Shown here in pieces: positions 47,601 through 58,539 of a stretch of 64,000 bases of DNA (position 1 is the stretch's first letter; every line of letters starts with the position of its first letter). Under the pieces are notes generated by a model. The model did not search any database and was not told the origin of the DNA. It saw only the letters and a program-made list of their open reading frames with translations. A program made the position numbers and the translations under genes. The stretch is from Ignelater luminosus (taxonomy: Eukaryota; Arthropoda; Insecta; Coleoptera; Elateridae), in NCBI GenBank assembly GCA_011009095.1, contig VTPC01000477.1:16934-80933 (forward strand), given 5' to 3'.

Positions 47601-50600
47601 CAAAAAAATTTTCAGCACAATTATGAGGGTATTTGGAGAAAATTCGTATTTTCTTATTCTGAAATAAAGTCTATATTTTGTTAAAATAACATTGAAAAAA
47701 AGAAATTTAACTTTTAAAATAATTTCTCCTAAACAAATTATTATTTGAATTAAATTTAATGTCATGAAATTGAAGGATAAAATTATTATATTTTTTCATT
47801 ATTACTAAACTATGGTAGTTATTACCTACTATAAAATTATTATTCACATGCAAACACTTAATTCTAGTTTTATTATTTGTTTATCTATTGTGTATAAGGT
47901 TCAATTAAATAAATCTCTAGAAAACGCTTTTATACATGTTTTTACATTTTTAATGTTTCTGAATACATAAATTTAATAAATATTACTATGACCATACATT
48001 TCTATTTTTGTATTTGCGTAACATGAGTATTTTTAAATAAATTTATGTTTTCTCTAGTTTTATTAAATGAAAAAAAGTGCAAAAGCTAACTTGATTTGAA
48101 ATTTATATTGCTTTACAATCCTATGTGAAATTAAAAGTTGATAAATACTTAAGTGTCAATAAAAAGATGTTACAATAATGCATAAATAAATATTTGGTCT
48201 GTCTGAGTAATTTACGTATTTTATGTAGAACTGACTGTTAAATCTTAAAATTTGTATATTAACTAAATACAAAACAACAAACTGAGATACATACTAAAAA
48301 AAGGATAACAGTGCTTGGTGTCTATTACTCGTATAAACATATTATGTACCTAAACCCGCAAATTTTGATGCAATCAACTAGCGTACATGACAAACACTTG
48401 ACTTATAATTTGCGTATTAACTATACATAATATTATAATTATAAACAAGGTCTAATAAAAGCAATGATAATAACCCTCATAGCTAGTGGTTTGGATTATC
48501 TGCTTTCTACATAAATAAATTTTCCACGTTATCAAAATTACAACAAATAAAAATAGAGCGAAAAGAGAGTATCAGACAATTGAAATAAATAAAAGAAGAA
48601 AATGAAAATACAAAGAAAGGAATTAAAGAATTAAATGGTGAGAAAGAGCAACTAGATAGAAATAGAAGGAAACATTTAGTTATAATGGGAATCCCTACAG
48701 AAACATAAGACGATAAAGTATGAAGAGAGAATATAATAGTATATTATTCAACGAGCACATAATGCCCTTTATGTGCGAGTCGAATACGACGTTTTATCTA
48801 CGATTCTAACACTTCTGAGGAAGATCTGGAGGTGTACTCTCCTGAGGGAGGCGACGCCCAAATTCTTGAATATGTAGAAGTCTATGAAAGTAAACAATCT
48901 TCACATAGAGAGTTTTAAACCTGGAATACAAGAATCCTCTGAAGACGATGTCCAAATTTGTTTTTTAACAACAAATAGTTTGAGGTTATAACAATTTCTA
49001 TTTTGTTTATATCTATAAATAGGCAACCAGCAAAACACCGCCAGTGAATAAAATCCATAATACACTAGTGTTTTATGAGTATAATTATATCCCTATGGTT
49101 ACGCGTATAACGACTTGAAGATTCGTAGATAAAGAAATTTATAAAACAGAAGCTGAAGATATAATATTAATTTAAGAAGAGTGAGAAAGATAGCAGTAAA
49201 ACTGGAAATATGTTGGGTAAAATGAAAATCTTAAAAAATAAATTCATACTGAGAAGCATTACAGAGCGCAAATCTAGGTATATTGAAAATAACAAGACAA
49301 GGAGAGAAAGAGAAATACAGGAAAAATAGTACAGAATAAAGCAAAGAAAAGAGTAATGGAAAGCAAGTAGGTTGTTAAGTTAATCATAGATGGGAGGCAA
49401 CGAAAGTGGAACAAGAAAAAGGACATATTGGAGATGGGAAGGAGCGAGAAGAAACTAGAAAACCCGTACGGAAAACTCCGGACGGATTAACGCAATGACA
49501 AGGGCAACATCTGAAAAGAAAAAAGAAAAAGATTATGGGATTATCAAGACAATCCAAGATTGCAAAAGGTCTCCTACAGGGATACTTTACATTATCGACG
49601 CTCTTCAAGATCTGCCTAGAGCAGACGCTGAATAAGTGGAAAAGAAAATGCCAAGGAATGGGGGTCGATCATTTATACGCACAAAGAAGATATAAAAATC
49701 AGAATAGGACAAACAACAATCTGTATAAAACAGCTAAACTCAGTGTTATGGGACAGACATATCACGAAGTAGACAAAAAGAAGAAACTACAAAACTATGA
49801 TAGATAGAGCATAATGACATATGCCTCGGAAATATAGGTCGTAAACAAAAAATTAACGCTACGGAAATGGAATGCTGAAGAAGATGCTGCAGAATAACAA
49901 GAGCTGATAGAAACGGTAAAATAACAAGAGGAATAAACATTGAACAGAACGCGGTTACTCAAGGTCGTAGCTATGGAAGTGGGGTTTCTAGCTAATTGTT
50001 GCTTTAATTACTGTATTATTCATTACAAATTGTTTTTTTTTAATTGACTCCAGGAGGACTCCCATGGGCGTTCCTAGCCCCCTTCCCTTCGAAATTTAAT
50101 AAATAAGAAAAACAACTGAGGTGGTACGGCTATGCTAGGAAATGCAACAATGATAGATGGAGATTATGGAGAAATGACGTGGATAAAGGCTATGGAGAGA
50201 AGAGGGTTAGATGATGGAAATTGGGACAAACATGAATAGAAATTGGCATAATCCTGAAATATATACATATCGTGAAGATACTAGAAACATAATCGGAAAA
50301 GTAGAAGAACTAGTAGAAAAAATATGGTTTAGATTGCTTAGGGATAACTGAAACGAAGAAGAAAGGCAAAGGCAGTATAGGAATGAATAATAACTAGTGG
50401 ACGTTTTGTTCTGAAGAGGAAGCAAAAGAAAGGGTCATTGAAGAAGTAAGACCAATAATAATTAGACAAGAGAGTAAGAAAAGTTATAGAAGAGGACTCT
50501 GTAAATGAAAAATTGTTAGTAATAATGGAATGAATTAAAAAAGAACAACAACAAGAAAAGAGTCATAGAGAAAAGAAGAGTTTCAAACTTATAGAAAGAA

Positions 50601-53600
50601 GCAGTATAGAAAAGCATCAGGCAAAGCTAAAAAGACATTGAAAAAGTTAAAAATCAGAAAAAAAGTAGAAAATCAATGGAAGAACCTAAAAGATAGTATA
50701 CTGAAAGCAACTACGGAATGTTTTGATATAACAAGGGTAACAAATAAAACATAAAAAGAACAAAATGATCAAGCATACAAAATACAAGACAAAGTCAAAA
50801 AAAGGAAAGATTTTAAGGAGATGTCTGAAAAACAGAGGAATCAAAACAAAAACCACAGACATCGTAACAACAGTGTATGAAGATAACACCAGTTATCATA
50901 AAAATTTTGAGAGCGAAAACACCACAGAATTCCAAGTCAAGAGAGGACTAAAACAAAGATGTCTATTGAGTCAGCTGGTTTTTGAGTTACTAACAGACAA
51001 AGCAATAAAAAAACTAAACGAAGAATGAAGCATTTTAAATTTGGAAACTGGAAAATGGAAATAACTACTCTGTTGGAACTCTTGTATGCAGAAGACATGA
51101 TAATTGTAGTAAAAACAAGAAAAATAAGAGTATAACATAGCATAAATGTAATGAACGAAGAACTGATAAAATCAGATATGAAAACGAAAACTATGGTTTT
51201 CAGATTAGAAAACGAAAATATAGAACAAGTGGAACATTCTAAATATGTGGGTATCACAATAGAAAGAAATGGGAAACTGGATAGAGAGATGAACAAAAAA
51301 GCTGAGAAGGCGGGTAGAATATTTATTTAATAACACAAGAAATGCTCTCTTGGGAGAAATGGAAATATCGTACCTAAGAATGTGAAAGTCGAAGTTGTTA
51401 AAAGATTTGTAATACCAACACTAATATAATAGTTAACAGATAACACAATAGCAGATCCATGTCATAGAAATAGAGTTTCTCAGAAAAAATGAATGAGTAA
51501 CGAGAAGCGACAGAATAAGAAATGAAGTAATTAGAAATAATTTAAATATAAAACCAATAGGATCAGGAAACACAATTAGGATGGCTGGGTCACATGCACA
51601 GAATTACAGATGAAAAGTTGGCAAAAGAGTATATATAACAATGGAGAGGAAAGTAACAGAAGAGGTAGGTCGAGAAACAACAGAGACAAGAGGAATATCA
51701 CGAAGAGATATTAAAAGAGCGGGCAGGGTTCTGGAGAGATAAAGATTCTGCTCAAACGATTTTACACGTTACGGTAGAAAAATTCAAGATTAAGTAACAG
51801 CAAACTTGTAAAGCCCCTTCATAGATGCTAAACACTCTCCATCTTAACGAATGGTCAAGGTAAAGACAGTGCTACTACCTTTCACTATAGACCTAATTTC
51901 TTCCAACACATTTTTCTACCACAGAAAAAGCGCTTCAGAACCTACTTCTTCTTCAAATGCTCAATTTCGATTATAGAAATATTAATAATATTACTGTGAA
52001 GCTGTAAGATGATAATCGTCATTTATAAGATTTTCGTATCAAAAATATCGACCATGTGAACCCTAATGACTGCTTCTATTTTCAAAAAAGTTTCGTTTGT
52101 GATCAGAGTTTTGTTCTTAGTCATTACAGATTGAAGGAAAAAAACTTAATTTTGAGTAAGTTGGCAAGTTTCCAGAATCTTCTAATCAGTCAATTTTGTG
52201 AAAACTCGAAGTCTTGTGTTATAAAATTCAAACTAACAAAGGCGGTCACAACTACCTAATGACAAGTTGTGGAATGCTTTTGAGATAACAACCTAGAGTC
52301 GAGCAGAAATAATATCAATTTATTCGTTTATTGGAATAGGTAGGATCTTTTAACTTTAATACAATCCCTTCGAAGGTCTTGAATGACTCAATTCCAAAAT
52401 TTTCGCACAATTAACCAATTAAACACGAGGACGAAAGGGCCTCTTTCATGTTCATGGTTTAAGAGTGTACTGCTCTAATTCATGATATTTGATTGGCTAG
52501 CCATTGATCATAAGGACAAGCTTCTTTAGTGTAGAATACAAACTGATAATGATGAGACTTCGAGAAGTCAAAGAGTCATCATAAGATGGGCAATGAAATT
52601 TGAAATGTCATACCTAAGGCAAGAAGGTTTACTAAATTCAACAAATAAAGCCATCAGCTTCTTATTGCTAAAACGCATCGAAATCCAAAACCCATTAGCC
52701 GTAGCTTCTCTTGAAAGTATGGCAGACAAGAGGGGTCTTTCGTGATACTTTCTTCCTCCTCCTTCATCTATAATAGCGATCCTGAATTCTACTGTCTATC
52801 TTTAACTTGTCATTTTTCACCCTTCTGTAGTTAGCGTTCACACTTAGAACATTTTATTTCAGTTCTATTTGAATTATAAACAGTAGAAAGGTCGAGAATG
52901 TCAAGACCGTAGGCTGATGATTAATAACTAAAGCGCCATCTTTTGCTTATTCTGAAAAAGCAAAATCTCAAATAATGAACTCCTAACAGTATTTATATAG
53001 AATCGTGATCTATGGTGTGGAGACCAAAGCAGGGACATGAAAAATAAAACAAATAAGTAGGATGCTAAGAGATTGAAAATAAAAACTGAAGAGGTATCAA
53101 ATTGAATGAAACAAAAAAGAAAATACTGGAATAAGTTGCAATATATCATTCTCACTTTCTAAAAAAAGGGAAAGAAGAATCTTGGTAGCAAACCATATCT
53201 ACACGATAACAATTCTAGTTAATTTGTGAGCTAATTCAATTTTTCCTTTGCGGTTTTAGCAGTGTGGTTTTTCTATTGTTAAAAGTAACATAAACATTAC
53301 TTTTTGTTTACTAAAAAACAAGGTCAGTGGAAAGGGAACGATTTTAATGTTTCTTAATTTCCTTTGTAAAAGTGAGAGAGGAAAATATATTGGCCCGCCG
53401 GCCTGCCTTTTTAAATTATGTATGAGAAAGTTCAAAAAGCTATCTGTATTTTCTCTTTCTGTATTTTTTCAACACATAATAATGAAGATGTTTTGGATAT
53501 TACGCATGCATTATTAGTTATTACAGCGATAACAATCATATTGTTTTATGCTTCACACGAAATTGACTCTTATTGACAATCGTTCAACTTAAATATAATT

Positions 53601-54242
53601 CAAAATACTCTGAACTACCCAACTTTACAGTTAAACCTTTTAATCAATCATTTAACCTTTTCTGTAACATACTACAATAACATAATTTAATATCTCGTTA
53701 CGTAACGTTAGATGGCTCCATCTAAATTGGGTCAAAATCTCAATTAAAATAATCTTGTCCCAATTTAAAAATCCACCCAGTAAACAAACCTCTATATAAA
53801 TTACAAATCTAACCTACCAGTTTGTAGAACCTGATTCAACTGTAAATATCATAATTTACATAAAACAAACACGTTATTATTATTCTGAACAGGTTTACTT
53901 AGCAACAATATATTTTTTTCTCTTATCTTTTTATACCAACCTTTTTGCTTTTTCAACAATACCATTTCCATTCGCTAAGAATTTCACCAAAGAATTAGGT
54001 ATCGACGAATCGACTGCACTAATATCGAAAATATCCCCATCTACCGATAGTTGTGCACCCAAATGCTGGGGCCCTCCGGATTTCGCTTGGTATTGCACGA
54101 ACCTCATCTTCCTGTTACTCGATACACTAAAACACCTTATGGCACTTATCGTATCACATGACTTATCAAACTTGTTTAGTAAGCAATTCTTCAATAACTT
54201 TCTCGAAGCACCCGTAAGTACGAAGCAAATTTTCGAAGGCAT
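38684..54242 (-). CDS. FAHD2-type fumarylacetoacetate hydrolase domain protein
   Basis: Minus strand, four exons: 54242-53941, 45919-45703, 45642-45311 and 38834-38684. All junction phases agree and give 333 codons. The first donor is non-consensus (gttggt) but is the only choice that keeps frame. The N-terminus [19 protein letters not shown] is basic and could target mitochondria; the conserved part begins at MRFVQYQAK. The FAH fold follows: [20 protein letters not shown], then [15 protein letters not shown] with two metal-ligand-type Glu residues, [11 protein letters not shown], and [20 protein letters not shown]. The family binds Mg2+ or Mn2+ and acts on C-C bonds of keto acids; the substrate of FAHD2 is not settled. 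Introns 1 and 3 are about 8.0 and 6.5 kb and full of transposons; intron 2 is 60 bp. No coding break was found. Confidence 0.95.
39653..39681 (+). repeat. Repeat word containing CACGTGAATTCGACGTCA, copy 1
   Basis: The bases cacgtgaattcgacgtcact lead into ttgcttgctgg. A second direct copy of the first 18 bases starts at about 41980. An inverted, imperfect copy including the gcaagcaag part lies at 41720-41765. The arrangement suggests a pair of element ends bracketing about 2.1 kb. Confidence 0.6.
41720..41765 (-). repeat. Inverted partner of the CACGTGAATTCGACGTCA repeat
   Basis: The plus strand reads agcaagcaagcaagtcac and then gtgacgtcacattcacgttt. Its reverse complement aligns with 39653-39681 with substitutions and an insertion of about ten bases. 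It may be the right end of an element starting at 39653. Confidence 0.5.
41980..41999 (+). repeat. Direct copy of the CACGTGAATTCGACGTCA repeat
   Basis: It reads acgtgaattcgacgtcattc in the same orientation as the copy at 39653, with the preceding taat also shared, and then diverges. Confidence 0.6.
42718..43795. mobile_element. Foldback-like element with long imperfect inverted repeats
   Basis: The left arm, about 42765-43010, and the right arm, about 43485-43760, are reverse complements with substitutions and small gaps. Shared words include aaacttac...atataccaaaatgctt, aataactcgaaaacgct and gatttgaataag. The spacer of about 475 bases is unique. The left end starts tacagggtgtccca at 42718, a sequence often seen at the ends of insect MITEs. 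The same word recurs in direct orientation at 43796-43809, directly after the right arm. It probably starts a second, truncated copy. No transposase ORF is present. Confidence 0.75.
43796..43809 (+). repeat. Second TACAGGGTGTCCCA terminal motif
   Basis: This 14-base word is identical to the one at 42718-42731. It leads into aagttataggtccatcc and then (AAT)n at about 43845-43868, and has no matching inverted arm nearby. Probably a truncated end of a related element. Confidence 0.6.
43870..44674. mobile_element. GC-rich insertion of unknown class between (AAT)n and T17
   Basis: This block of about 800 bases is far richer in G and C than the surrounding intron. It is bounded on the left by an (AAT)n tract (about 43845-43868) and on the right by a run of about 17 T (44658-44674). 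A minus-strand frame at 44088-44642 is Pro/Ser-rich and shows no domain; an opposite frame at 44444-44710 is also unrecognised. The simple-sequence borders suggest a retroposed copy, but neither orientation gives the usual 3' tail. Confidence 0.45.
48756..49134. mobile_element. Insertion inside LINE with 11 bp inverted ends
   Basis: The LINE reading breaks at about 48755 and resumes at about 49140. Inside, tttatctacga at 48793-48803 is matched by its exact complement at 49123-49133. The plus strand carries a short acidic open stretch ([20 protein letters not shown]) ending in TAA near 48918. This recalls the acidic N-termini of piggyBac-type transposases, so it could be a deletion derivative of such an element. 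The inverted words are not exactly at the edges and the class is uncertain. Confidence 0.35.
50765..51296 (+). pseudogene. LINE reverse transcriptase remnant
   Basis: Frames 50765-51028 and about 51055-51296 carry [15 protein letters not shown] (the Arg-Gly-x-x-Gln block with Gly to Arg), then [11 protein letters not shown] (Ala-Asp-Asp read as Ala-Glu-Asp) and [12 protein letters not shown], the thumb-start block. A stop at 51026-51028 and another after VKTRKIRV break it. Two catalytic-region substitutions make it inactive. Confidence 0.7.
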
Positions 54243-55635
54243 CCCTGATTTATTTGAATTACACCAAACCGTATATAGCAACTAAAAACTTATGTAACTT
54301 TCTCTCTATTTCAATACAAAATGTTTATCTTTAATAAAACCTGCGTAAATGGTATTATTATGTCAATAAACTTCTGATAAGTATTCAGCTTATATTTGTA
54401 AATCAAACTTTTGCAATAGGGAGAAATTTAATAAAATAGAGTTACAAATAAATTTAGAATATGGAAATTTGTGTTAAATTGATGTCACGATGTTTACACT
54501 ACGGATTCTCAAACGAAATTGAAGTGGTAAAAATGATCAAAACCGGTTACTCGATTTTTTTTAAATGTAATTAGGACAAATAATACTAGAATATGTAAAA
54601 AAATTATCTTTGGGTAATTAATTAAAAGGCTACATTTTTTATGTGACCTTGAAATTCCAAAAATTTGTTATTTATAGACTTGTAATAGGTAAATCTAGAT
54701 TTGGTAATTGATTTATAAACTCAAAATGTTTGGAAGTATCAATAGATGGAGAACTGTTTAAAAGTAATTGTCTCAAAGAGAAATCTGTAATAAACATTTT
54801 AAAAAACACACAGAAGATGTCGCTAACAATAGTATGATCAATAGCAAAGCCGTATGGTTTATTGAACGCTCGGTAGAGAGCGCAATCTCATAACAACTTT
54901 TCTCTGGGTGATTCTACTCTGTCATAGAGTGCAGATGAATGTATAATTTGAAAAGTTTTAAAAAGCACGACAATCAATTCCTTTTTTAACATTATAGATT
55001 TTATACAAACCAAGTAGTTGTCCTTATAAGTACCCAGTAACGTTTTTATAATATTTTTGTCTAATAACTATCAAATAATGTTTTCTCTTCACTATTGTAC
55101 ATATATTTACCATGGTAATGACGGCAACAAAAACAAATATTTATCTGTCAAAGGCAATGATTGAATTCATTTGTGAAAAAAAAAAACAGAATAGGTCATA
55201 ATAGTAAGATAGAAGAAAGATAAAAAGGTTCCAGTTACCCAAAAACAGTAAACTGTTTTGGCTATTTCAAGCATATTATGTTATCTCTTGTCAAATTATC
55301 CATAAAAAATTCAGAAATATTAAATAAATGTGTAACAAAACAGTAGAGGAAAAGCTCTCTAGAAATTTTGTCATGGTGGTATATTAAGCGAATCGTTCAA
55401 ATTCTGATTTTTATTCCTAAGAAAAATCCGTTTCCTATAAAGCTATAGCGATTTTTACAAACAAGCAGTATTTCTTAAAATTTCGTTCAGCATTTCTACA
55501 AGAAATCTCATCGTGAGCATGAGCATTTAAATTCTTTTATTAAGAAATATCTACATAGGTAGGTACATACAAGTTTTACAAAATATGAATTATATTTTTA
55601 TATTTCAAAATTTATTATGTAATGAGCATAACAAA
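54243..55635. other. Upstream region of the FAHD2-like gene, no gene identified
   Basis: AT-rich. The FAHD2-like reading frame stays open upstream to 54281 but only from a TTG, so the ATG at 54242 is taken as start. The promoter of this gene should lie in the first few hundred bases; no TATA box is convincing. Confidence 0.45.
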
Positions 55636-55639
55636 CTCA

Positions 55640-57050
55640 ACTATTTTCTGTTGTTGTTTATTCTATTTTCCTGTCACTAGATTTCTTTATCATAATATTT
55701 CTCTCGTTTTATCAGCTAAAGGGGTTGCATTTGGTGATGGTAGTCTTCAATCTTTTCTCTTTTCGAATTTTTCTGATTTATACGTAGAAGCTAAATATTC
55801 ATCTATAAATCTGTTGACTTTGTTTCATGTTGGTTTCTTTGCTCTTGATTTAAATCTTTTTCCTTGTTCGGATTTGCGTTTAATATATCCGTTTCTTCTG
55901 TAATTCACTCCTTTCCCTTCTGTCATGTATGATGTAGCATCTATTTTCTGTATTTTTGTTGCTTGTGACCACTGATTATTTTTAGGTTTCTTCTTAAAAT
56001 AAATTTTTTGATTCGGTTCAAGTTCAGGTGAAGAAATTGATTTCCTCTCATAAAACTTTTTTTTCTTTTCTCAAAATTTTAAATGATGATGTTGGTACGG
56101 GATGTGAATACATTTCTGGATTTTGTTGTTTCCTTGAATGAGTAATTCACATTTGATAACTGACAACCATATTCTTGATTTCTACGGTAATTCTTGACCA
56201 GAATACTCAATCTCTTGCAAGTTCTAAAGCTGCCTTGATATCTTGGCGACTCGCATATAATTTTCCTAGCATTTTTCTTTCTAATATTGGTATTACAATT
56301 CCATTGCTCTTAAGTACAATTCCATTATAAATTGTTAACTCATCTCTGTATAGCTAATAATTTTGAAGTTCTTTTCTTTAATTTATTTTCTGATCATTCT
56401 TCTCATTATTTCTTCCGTTAGGTCTTTTGCAGCTCTTCTGATTCTTTCTACTATAATGTCCGATTCTGTTAAAGACTCTATTGGATTTACATTACTCTCC
56501 TCATTTATCTCTTCAACTTCATAAATTTCATAATTACTTTCTTCAGGTGCTCTTGATAACATGTCAGCTAAATATATTTGTTTCTTTCTCTTGCACTGTA
56601 GTTTAAAATTATACCTTTGAAGAGTCATCATTATATTCAGTAAGCTTCTTGGAGCTTTTGATAACGGTTTTTGAACATAGTTGTTATGAGTGATTGGTGA
56701 TCTGCTTGAATTACAATATAATTTCTTCTACACAAATATTGATCGAATTTGGTGCCTGCAAATACAATGACAAGTGTCTCTTTTTCAATTTGTGCGTATC
56801 TGAGTTCTGTTTCTGTTAATAGTCTCGAACTTTATATAAAATTGGTTTACCAACTTGCATTAGAGTTGAACCTAATGCATATGAAGATGTGTCCGCCTGT
56901 ATTGCTATTCATTTATTTTAAGATTCTCTGTTTTGTTGACGTATTTGGTAAAAATTTAACCATACCTAATAACCTAGTTACATCATCATACATTACATGA
57001 GAAGCCATGTCTGTATGCAAAGCTTTTTCTACGTTAGAAACCGTATAAGG
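55640..57050 (-). mobile_element. Second Ty3/gypsy remnant, minus strand
   Basis: Read on the minus strand from about 57000: a reverse transcriptase tail (DVTRLLGMVKFLP), RNase H (LRYAQIEKETLVIVFA, then ADHQSL, then QIYLADMLSRAPEES at 56383-56631), an integrase zinc-region remnant (VFWSRITVEIKNMV, about 56200) and an integrase C-terminal piece (KKPKNNQWSQATKI, YRRNGYIKRKSEQG, about 55875-56020). The integrase catalytic core is deleted near 56050-56090. Several stops occur. Motif wording differs from the 1-4830 element, so it is a different gypsy lineage. No LTR was found. Confidence 0.82.
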
Positions 57051-57455
57051 TAATCCGTAACTTCAAACCAATATATGTAGACTGTTTAGTGTATAGAGTA
57101 GATTTCTAGCATTTTTCTAAGAATTTTCTCCGTTTTCCTAGCATTTTCAGACATTTAATAACACTATGAAAATCAGTATTTGTACATCTTTAAATTAGAT
57201 TTGTAACTTTACAATCTTCCGAGTAATAAACGTACCTTTTGTACAATCAGTGTAGTGCCACGGTTTATCTAAAGGTTTTTTTGCGTTCTGAATAGGATAC
57301 AGTGAATTGTAATTCCGAACTAATAATCTGTTGGTTATTTAGTACCTATAAGTGTTTAGAGTAGATTTCCAATGTTTTCCCAGAATTTCCAGAAATTTAA
57401 TAACACTAACACTGCATATACTTTTTGTACGATTCATGTAGTAACACGAATTATC
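57051..57455 (+). repeat. Imperfect tandem duplication of about 255 bp spacing
   Basis: Two stretches, about 57051-57285 and 57301-57455, share gtttagagtagatttc..., aatttaataacacta and ttttgtac(a/g)at(t)catgtagt-like words in the same order. The second is shorter. It lies between the gypsy remnant and the Jockey-like LINE and might be a pair of degraded terminal repeats of one of them. Confidence 0.55.
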
Positions 57456-57539
57456 TAGATCGCAGGGCTGGCTCAGTCGGATAGACGATCGACTTGTATA
57501 ACCTCAGCTTTGTTTTCGGAGGAGAGCTTGCTTCAGCGG

Positions 57540-58520
57540 CTAAGCAAGGAATGCAGCATCAAAGGTGATGCCTAAATACCCATTTTCGAGCTCCTCAATG
57601 GCGGTCTGCAGATATCGGATGACGAGTCGTGGTACCACGGAGCGGGCCAGCAGGACAGTATCTTTCACGTAAAAAGCGAGCTTTGTATGGGGCGTCATCA
57701 AGAGGTTTCGCACGTAGATGCTAAAGGGCGCCAGAGAAAAGAGCAAACCTTGGGGCACGCTCGCGGTGGAACCGTTCAGCTTTGTACGGAAGCTTCTGTC
57801 CCTCTCGTAGGACGCGATCAGCATTTTGTGCAGAAGTCCCCATTGCCAGGCTTTATCGAAGGCTCTAGTGGACGGTAAAGTGTACGGCCCGGAAACCGAA
57901 CTGTTCACCCTATAGAACGTTCCCCTCATCCAAAGTCTTCTAAAGTTTCCTTAGCGGCTATCTTTTTTACCACAGGCAGAAGATCAATCGGCCTGTAGTT
58001 TCGCAAAAAAAAGGCGGCGCCTGGTCTGACTTCTGGAGGACTATGACTTCGGCGCGTTTCCACTGCTGTGGAAAGTGGTGCGTTCGCAACATGGCGTTGA
58101 TTATCCCGGTCGTGAAGCGTGGTTCTCACATTTCTGTTAACTCTGCCAATGTGTTGCACATCAGCATTAGCGTAATTGGACGAGCATTGTCGCTCTAGAT
58201 TGTCAGCGAAAACCTCTACCATCTGATCATCGGAATACGCTAAGCCCCGTTCGCCGTGAATCTTGTTCCGCAGGGCTTTAGTCATCCTCCACAAGGAGCT
58301 ATCCGCTAGATCTAGAGACTATCACTTGGTTTCACAGTTCTCGTTTAGATATGCCGTGCGCCAAATTCATGGTGGTTAGGAGGAGGTCGAGCCAGTAGAA
58401 AGCCAGCACTACGTTCGTCGCATATTTATCTCCGGGTTTCCCCGTAACACATCCTTCAGCAGTTGGTAATGATGATGCGGAATTCGCCCCGCGTCGAACA
58501 ACCGTTTTACTTATTATTTT
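57540..58520 (-). mobile_element. Jockey-like LINE remnant, minus strand
   Basis: Minus-strand frames 58294-57926 and 57929-57540. The first shows SLWRMTKALR (starting about 58305), GERGLAYSDDQMVEVFADNL and YRPIDLLPVVKKIA; the second shows AFDKAWQWGLLHKMLIASY, ASVPQGLLFSLAPFSIYV and LAFYVKDTVLLARS. The wording is that of Jockey-clade reverse transcriptase. The active site Tyr-Ala-Asp-Asp reads Tyr-Val-Lys-Asp, and the segment between the linker and NYRPI is internally deleted. GC-richer than surroundings. No endonuclease or 3' tail is visible. Confidence 0.82.
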
Positions 58521-58539
58521 ATCCTGCTTCGCTTACATA

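Larger units (their letters stand above)
48560..51805 (+). mobile_element. Nested and broken RTE-like LINE fragments
   Basis: Plus-strand, A-rich sequence with LINE pieces in at least two registers. 48560-48720 encodes a coiled, Lys/Glu-rich N-terminal segment ending VIMGIPTET. It resumes at about 49140 after an insertion. 49535-49980 and 50110-50210 are reverse transcriptase tail and C-terminal pieces of one LINE ([25 protein letters not shown]). From about 50330 endonuclease-like sequence of another copy starts ([16 protein letters not shown]), followed by linker and reverse transcriptase ([27 protein letters not shown]) and a C-terminal part to about 51800. Catalytic Ala-Asp-Asp reads Ala-Glu-Asp. 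All frames are broken. It is related in style to the element at 11700-14699. Confidence 0.75.
45920..53940 (-). other. FAHD2-like intron 1, transposon-rich
   Basis: From 45920 to about 48550 it is AT-rich without recognisable content. From 48560 to 51805 it holds nested LINE fragments. From 51810 to 53940 no gene or named repeat was seen. Confidence 0.8.

Noticed and set aside
54243-54281. N-terminal extension of the FAHD2-like protein
   Set aside because: The extended frame would start at TTG; the first ATG is at 54242 and already provides a basic leader.
57461-57535. tRNA-like start ggctggctcagtcggatag
   Set aside because: It resembles a D-arm and A box but there is no matching T-arm, acceptor stem or B box downstream.
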